Of a stretch of 7,286 nucleotides of DNA, positions 5,655-7,286 are shown in pieces; the first letter of the stretch is position 1, and every line of letters begins with the position of its first letter. The DNA comes from Candidatus Melainabacteria bacterium (GTDB taxonomy: Bacteria > Actinomycetota > Actinomycetes > Mycobacteriales > Pseudonocardiaceae), in assembly GCA_903970565.1 (NCBI GenBank), contig CAJCJE010000533.1, positions 1-7,286 on the forward strand. Direction: 5' to 3'. A model generated the notes under the pieces. It was given only the letters and a program-made list of their open reading frames with translations, ran no database searches and had not been told where the DNA came from. Made by a program: the position numbers and the translations under genes.

Positions 5655-6557
5655 ATGCGGGTGTTGGTGGCCGGCGCGTCCGGTTTCGTCGGCTCACGGT
5701 TGTGTCCCGCGCTGTGCGAGGCGGGGCACACGGTGGTGGCGATGACCAGAAAACCGGAGTCCTATCGCGGCGTCGGTGAGCCGGTCGCCGGGGACGTGGG
5801 GGACATCGAGTCGCTGCGTGCGGCGTTGCGCGACTGCGAGGTGGCCTACTACCTGGTGCACTCGCTGGACCGGCCGGATTTCCAGCGGCACGACGCACAG
5901 GCCGCCCGCAACTTCGCCACCGCCGCCAGGGACGCCGGGGTGGGCCGCATCATCTACCTCGGCGGCCTCGGCGATGACGACGACGACCTGTCCGAGCACC
6001 TGCGCAGCAGAAGGCAGGTCGAAGCGCTGCTCGGCGAGCACGGCGTCCCGGTGCTGACGTTGCGGGCCGGGATTATCATCGGCCACGGCGGCATCTCCTG
6101 GGAGATCACCAGACAACTGGTGGAGAACCTGCCCGCGATGGTCACCCCCAGCTGGGTGCACACCAGAACCCAGCCGATCGCGCTGCCCGACGTGGTCCGC
6201 TACCTGGTCGGCGCGCTCGACCTGCCGGCCGAGGAGTCCAGCTCCTTCGACATCGGCGGACCCGACGTGCTGGCCTACGTGGACATGATGCGCCGGGTGG
6301 CGACCATCGAGGGCCGGCTGCTGGTGGTCGTGCCGGTGCCGGTGCTCAGTCCGCAGCTGTCCTCCTACTGGCTGGCGCTGGTGACCAATGTGGACGTCTC
6401 GACCGGACGGTCGCTGGTGGACTCGATGACCAACGAGGTCGTGGTACGCGACGACCGAATCCGCCGACTGGTCCCGTTCGAACCGATGGACTACGACACC
6501 GCCGTGCTGCACGCGCTCGGCGAACGCGCCAAGGAGAAGGCGCAGGCGCACCGATGA
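5655..6557 (+). CDS. Atypical SDR / NAD(P)H-binding protein (YbjT/NmrA-like)
   Basis: This 300-residue protein has a Rossmann fold: GASGFVG (7-13) is the dinucleotide-binding G-x-x-G-x-x-G motif, preceded by the strand MRVLVA. D47 in AGDVGD (45-50) is placed to contact the adenine. YYLVHSL (65-71) is characteristic of the YbjT/SDR-a5-type group, and YLGGLG (101-106) follows. The classical SDR catalytic YxxxK is absent: after YLGGLG comes HLRSRRQVE (115-123). It is therefore either a redox sensor-like or binding protein or an oxidoreductase of unknown substrate. The C-terminal part (about 195-285) is the variable substrate domain. Longer relatives carry an extra C-terminal domain that is not present here. 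The ATG at 5655 has AAGGAG 7 nt upstream, an ideal site. The stop codon overlaps the next gene's ATG by 4 bp, so the two are translated together. No transmembrane segment or signal peptide is convincing. Confidence 0.87.
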   Translation: MRVLVAGASGFVGSRLCPALCEAGHTVVAMTRKPESYRGVGEPVAGDVGDIESLRAALRDCEVAYYLVHSLDRPDFQRHDAQAARNFATAARDAGVGRIIYLGGLGDDDDDLSEHLRSRRQVEALLGEHGVPVLTLRAGIIIGHGGISWEITRQLVENLPAMVTPSWVHTRTQPIALPDVVRYLVGALDLPAEESSSFDIGGPDVLAYVDMMRRVATIEGRLLVVVPVPVLSPQLSSYWLALVTNVDVSTGRSLVDSMTNEVVVRDDRIRRLVPFEPMDYDTAVLHALGERAKEKAQAHR

Positions 6558-7267
6558 AGGCCGCCCGGCCCACCCGGACCGCGCGGGAAGTCGAAACCGG
6601 CCCGGCCCGACGCAGGCGACGCCGAGTGGTCGGCGGCACCCTGCTGGCCGGGGCCGGCCTGCTCGGCCTCTCGCTGTCGACGAAGCCGGGCTCCCGGCAG
6701 TTCTACGGCCTGACGCTGAGCGTGGCCGCGACCTGGCTGGCCGGCGGCCTGGCCTCCGGTCCGCTGCACCTGGGTTGGTCGGCTCCGGGAGATCCGTCCG
6801 AACAAGACGGAGCGCGGCGCCGACCCGTTGCCGGTCCGGTGTTCGTCGGCCTCGCCGCGTTCGGCGCCTTCTACGGGTGCGCCCGCGTCGCCAGGCACGT
6901 GCCGCTGCTCAACCGGGCCATCGTGGACGTGCTCAGCTACGCCCATCGCGGGTCGACGCCGAACGTCGCGTTCACCACCCTGGTCAACGGCGCGGCCGAG
7001 GAGGTCCTCTTCCGGGGCGCCCTCTACGCGGCCGTGGACGGCAACCGGCCGGTGCTGCTGTCCACCGCCGCCTACGCCGCGGTCACCTGCGCGACTCGCA
7101 ATCCCGCGCTGGTACTGGCCTCGGTCGTGATGGGCGTGCTGTTCGCCGAGCAGCGCCGGGCGACCGGCGGCATCCAGGCACCGATGCTGACCCACCTGAC
7201 CTGGTCGATCCTGATGCTGATGCGCTGCGGATGCTGCTGGACGGCATCGCGCCCCGCGAACCGCTGA
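6554..7267 (+). CDS. CPBP-family intramembrane protease-like protein (CAAX protease/Abi); 3' end suspect
   Basis: The reading gives 237 residues with a basic N-terminus (RRRRRR at 19-24) and about six hydrophobic segments (roughly 27-42, 50-66, 92-112, 164-180, 184-198, 208-223). AAEEVLFRGALY (148-159) is the CPBP motif 1 EExxxR (E149, E150, R154), and MLTHLTWS (211-218) supplies the late motif histidine H214. CPBP proteins are membrane metallo- or glutamic-type proteases; some cleave prenylated peptides or act in bacteriocin immunity, but the substrate here is unknown. The middle FxxxH motif is not seen: the equivalent stretch reads AAYAAVTCATRN (172-183). The start ATG overlaps the SDR stop (ATGA). 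AAGGAG at 6531-6536 is 17 nt away, so translation is probably by coupling. The last 15 residues (MRCGCCWTASRPANR) look unlike the family, while another frame looks coding there, so the C-terminus may be frameshifted. Confidence 0.8.
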   Translation: MKAARPTRTAREVETGPARRRRRRVVGGTLLAGAGLLGLSLSTKPGSRQFYGLTLSVAATWLAGGLASGPLHLGWSAPGDPSEQDGARRRPVAGPVFVGLAAFGAFYGCARVARHVPLLNRAIVDVLSYAHRGSTPNVAFTTLVNGAAEEVLFRGALYAAVDGNRPVLLSTAAYAAVTCATRNPALVLASVVMGVLFAEQRRATGGIQAPMLTHLTWSILMLMRCGCCWTASRPANR

Positions 7268-7286
7268 CGGCCGTCGTGCACGCAGG
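7231..7286 (+). other. Possible coding in a second frame at the right edge (next gene start or frameshifted CPBP tail)
   Basis: The frame read from ATG 7231 gives MLLDGIAPREPLTAVVHA and is open to the window end. Its codons are strongly GC-ending, and the peptide is more protein-like than the Cys-rich CPBP reading over the same bases. The frame can be read back to about 7222 as ALR. No Shine-Dalgarno sequence precedes ATG 7231, so it could be an overlapping downstream gene translated by coupling, or the true C-terminus of the CPBP gene displaced by a 1-base deletion near 7220-7224. Too little is visible to name a product. Confidence 0.3.

Noticed and set aside
5029..5898. 289-codon minus-strand open frame spanning the SRPBCC gene
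   Set aside because: Arg/Pro-rich and crosses the divergent promoter and the ends of two real genes; the SRPBCC frame has the strong ribosome binding site.
7072..7281. 69-codon minus-strand open frame at the right edge
   Set aside because: Antisense to the CPBP gene, no ribosome binding site and no recognisable sequence.
1..7286. Possible defence island, phage or mobile element suggested by a methyltransferase and a CPBP/Abi-family protein
   Set aside because: No restriction, nuclease, integrase, transposase, terminal repeats or composition break is visible; the methyltransferase resembles RNA-modifying enzymes and CPBP proteins are common chromosomal membrane proteins.

Overview
The window is GC-rich throughout, with strong third-position GC bias, frequent GTG starts and antisense open frames that are almost all shadows. 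This fits a high-GC actinomycete. The pairing of an NrnA-type DHH phosphoesterase with a DinF-type MATE transporter, the TRM11-like methyltransferase and the SRPBCC / atypical SDR / CPBP cluster suggest a Pseudonocardiaceae-like or mycolate-related actinobacterium. That placement is inference from gene content only. I see no tRNA, rRNA, CRISPR array, insertion sequence, integrase or phage gene.

Left part, minus strand (1-2930). Reading right to left, an NrnA-like DHH/DHHA1 phosphoesterase (2930-1899) is followed 8 bp later by a DinF-family MATE efflux transporter (1890-553). A 223-225 bp gap follows, holding a long imperfect palindrome and a triplicated hexamer, and then the N-terminal part of an MFS transporter (328 to beyond base 1). 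The phosphoesterase start has no Shine-Dalgarno sequence but has a TANNNT box 6 nt upstream, so it may be leaderless. This pair is known next to infB-rbfA in other actinobacteria; here a divergent gene lies upstream instead.

Middle, plus strand (3017-5096). A TRM11/RlmKL-like SAM-dependent methyltransferase with an unusual DAPY motif IV is divergent from the phosphoesterase across 86 bp. After 109 bp comes a class I (Schiff-base) fructose-1,6-bisphosphate aldolase of the short bacterial type.

Right part (5118-7286). An SRPBCC (START-like) protein on the minus strand ends only 21 bp from the aldolase stop. It is divergent, across 90 bp, from an atypical SDR (YbjT/NmrA-like NAD(P)-binding protein) on the plus strand. 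The SDR stop overlaps the start of a CPBP-family (CAAX protease/Abi) membrane protein by ATGA, indicating translational coupling. The CPBP C-terminus reads oddly: a different frame looks coding over the last ~65 bases, meaning either a frameshift or an overlapping next gene that leaves the window.

Overall this is mostly ordinary chromosomal content: transporters, nanoRNA/PAP turnover, a probable RNA methyltransferase, a glycolytic enzyme and a small membrane/redox cluster. I found no convincing new defence or mobile system. The points most worth checking are the palindrome at 443-478, the CPBP 3' end, the divergent SRPBCC/SDR/CPBP cluster and the DAPY methyltransferase.
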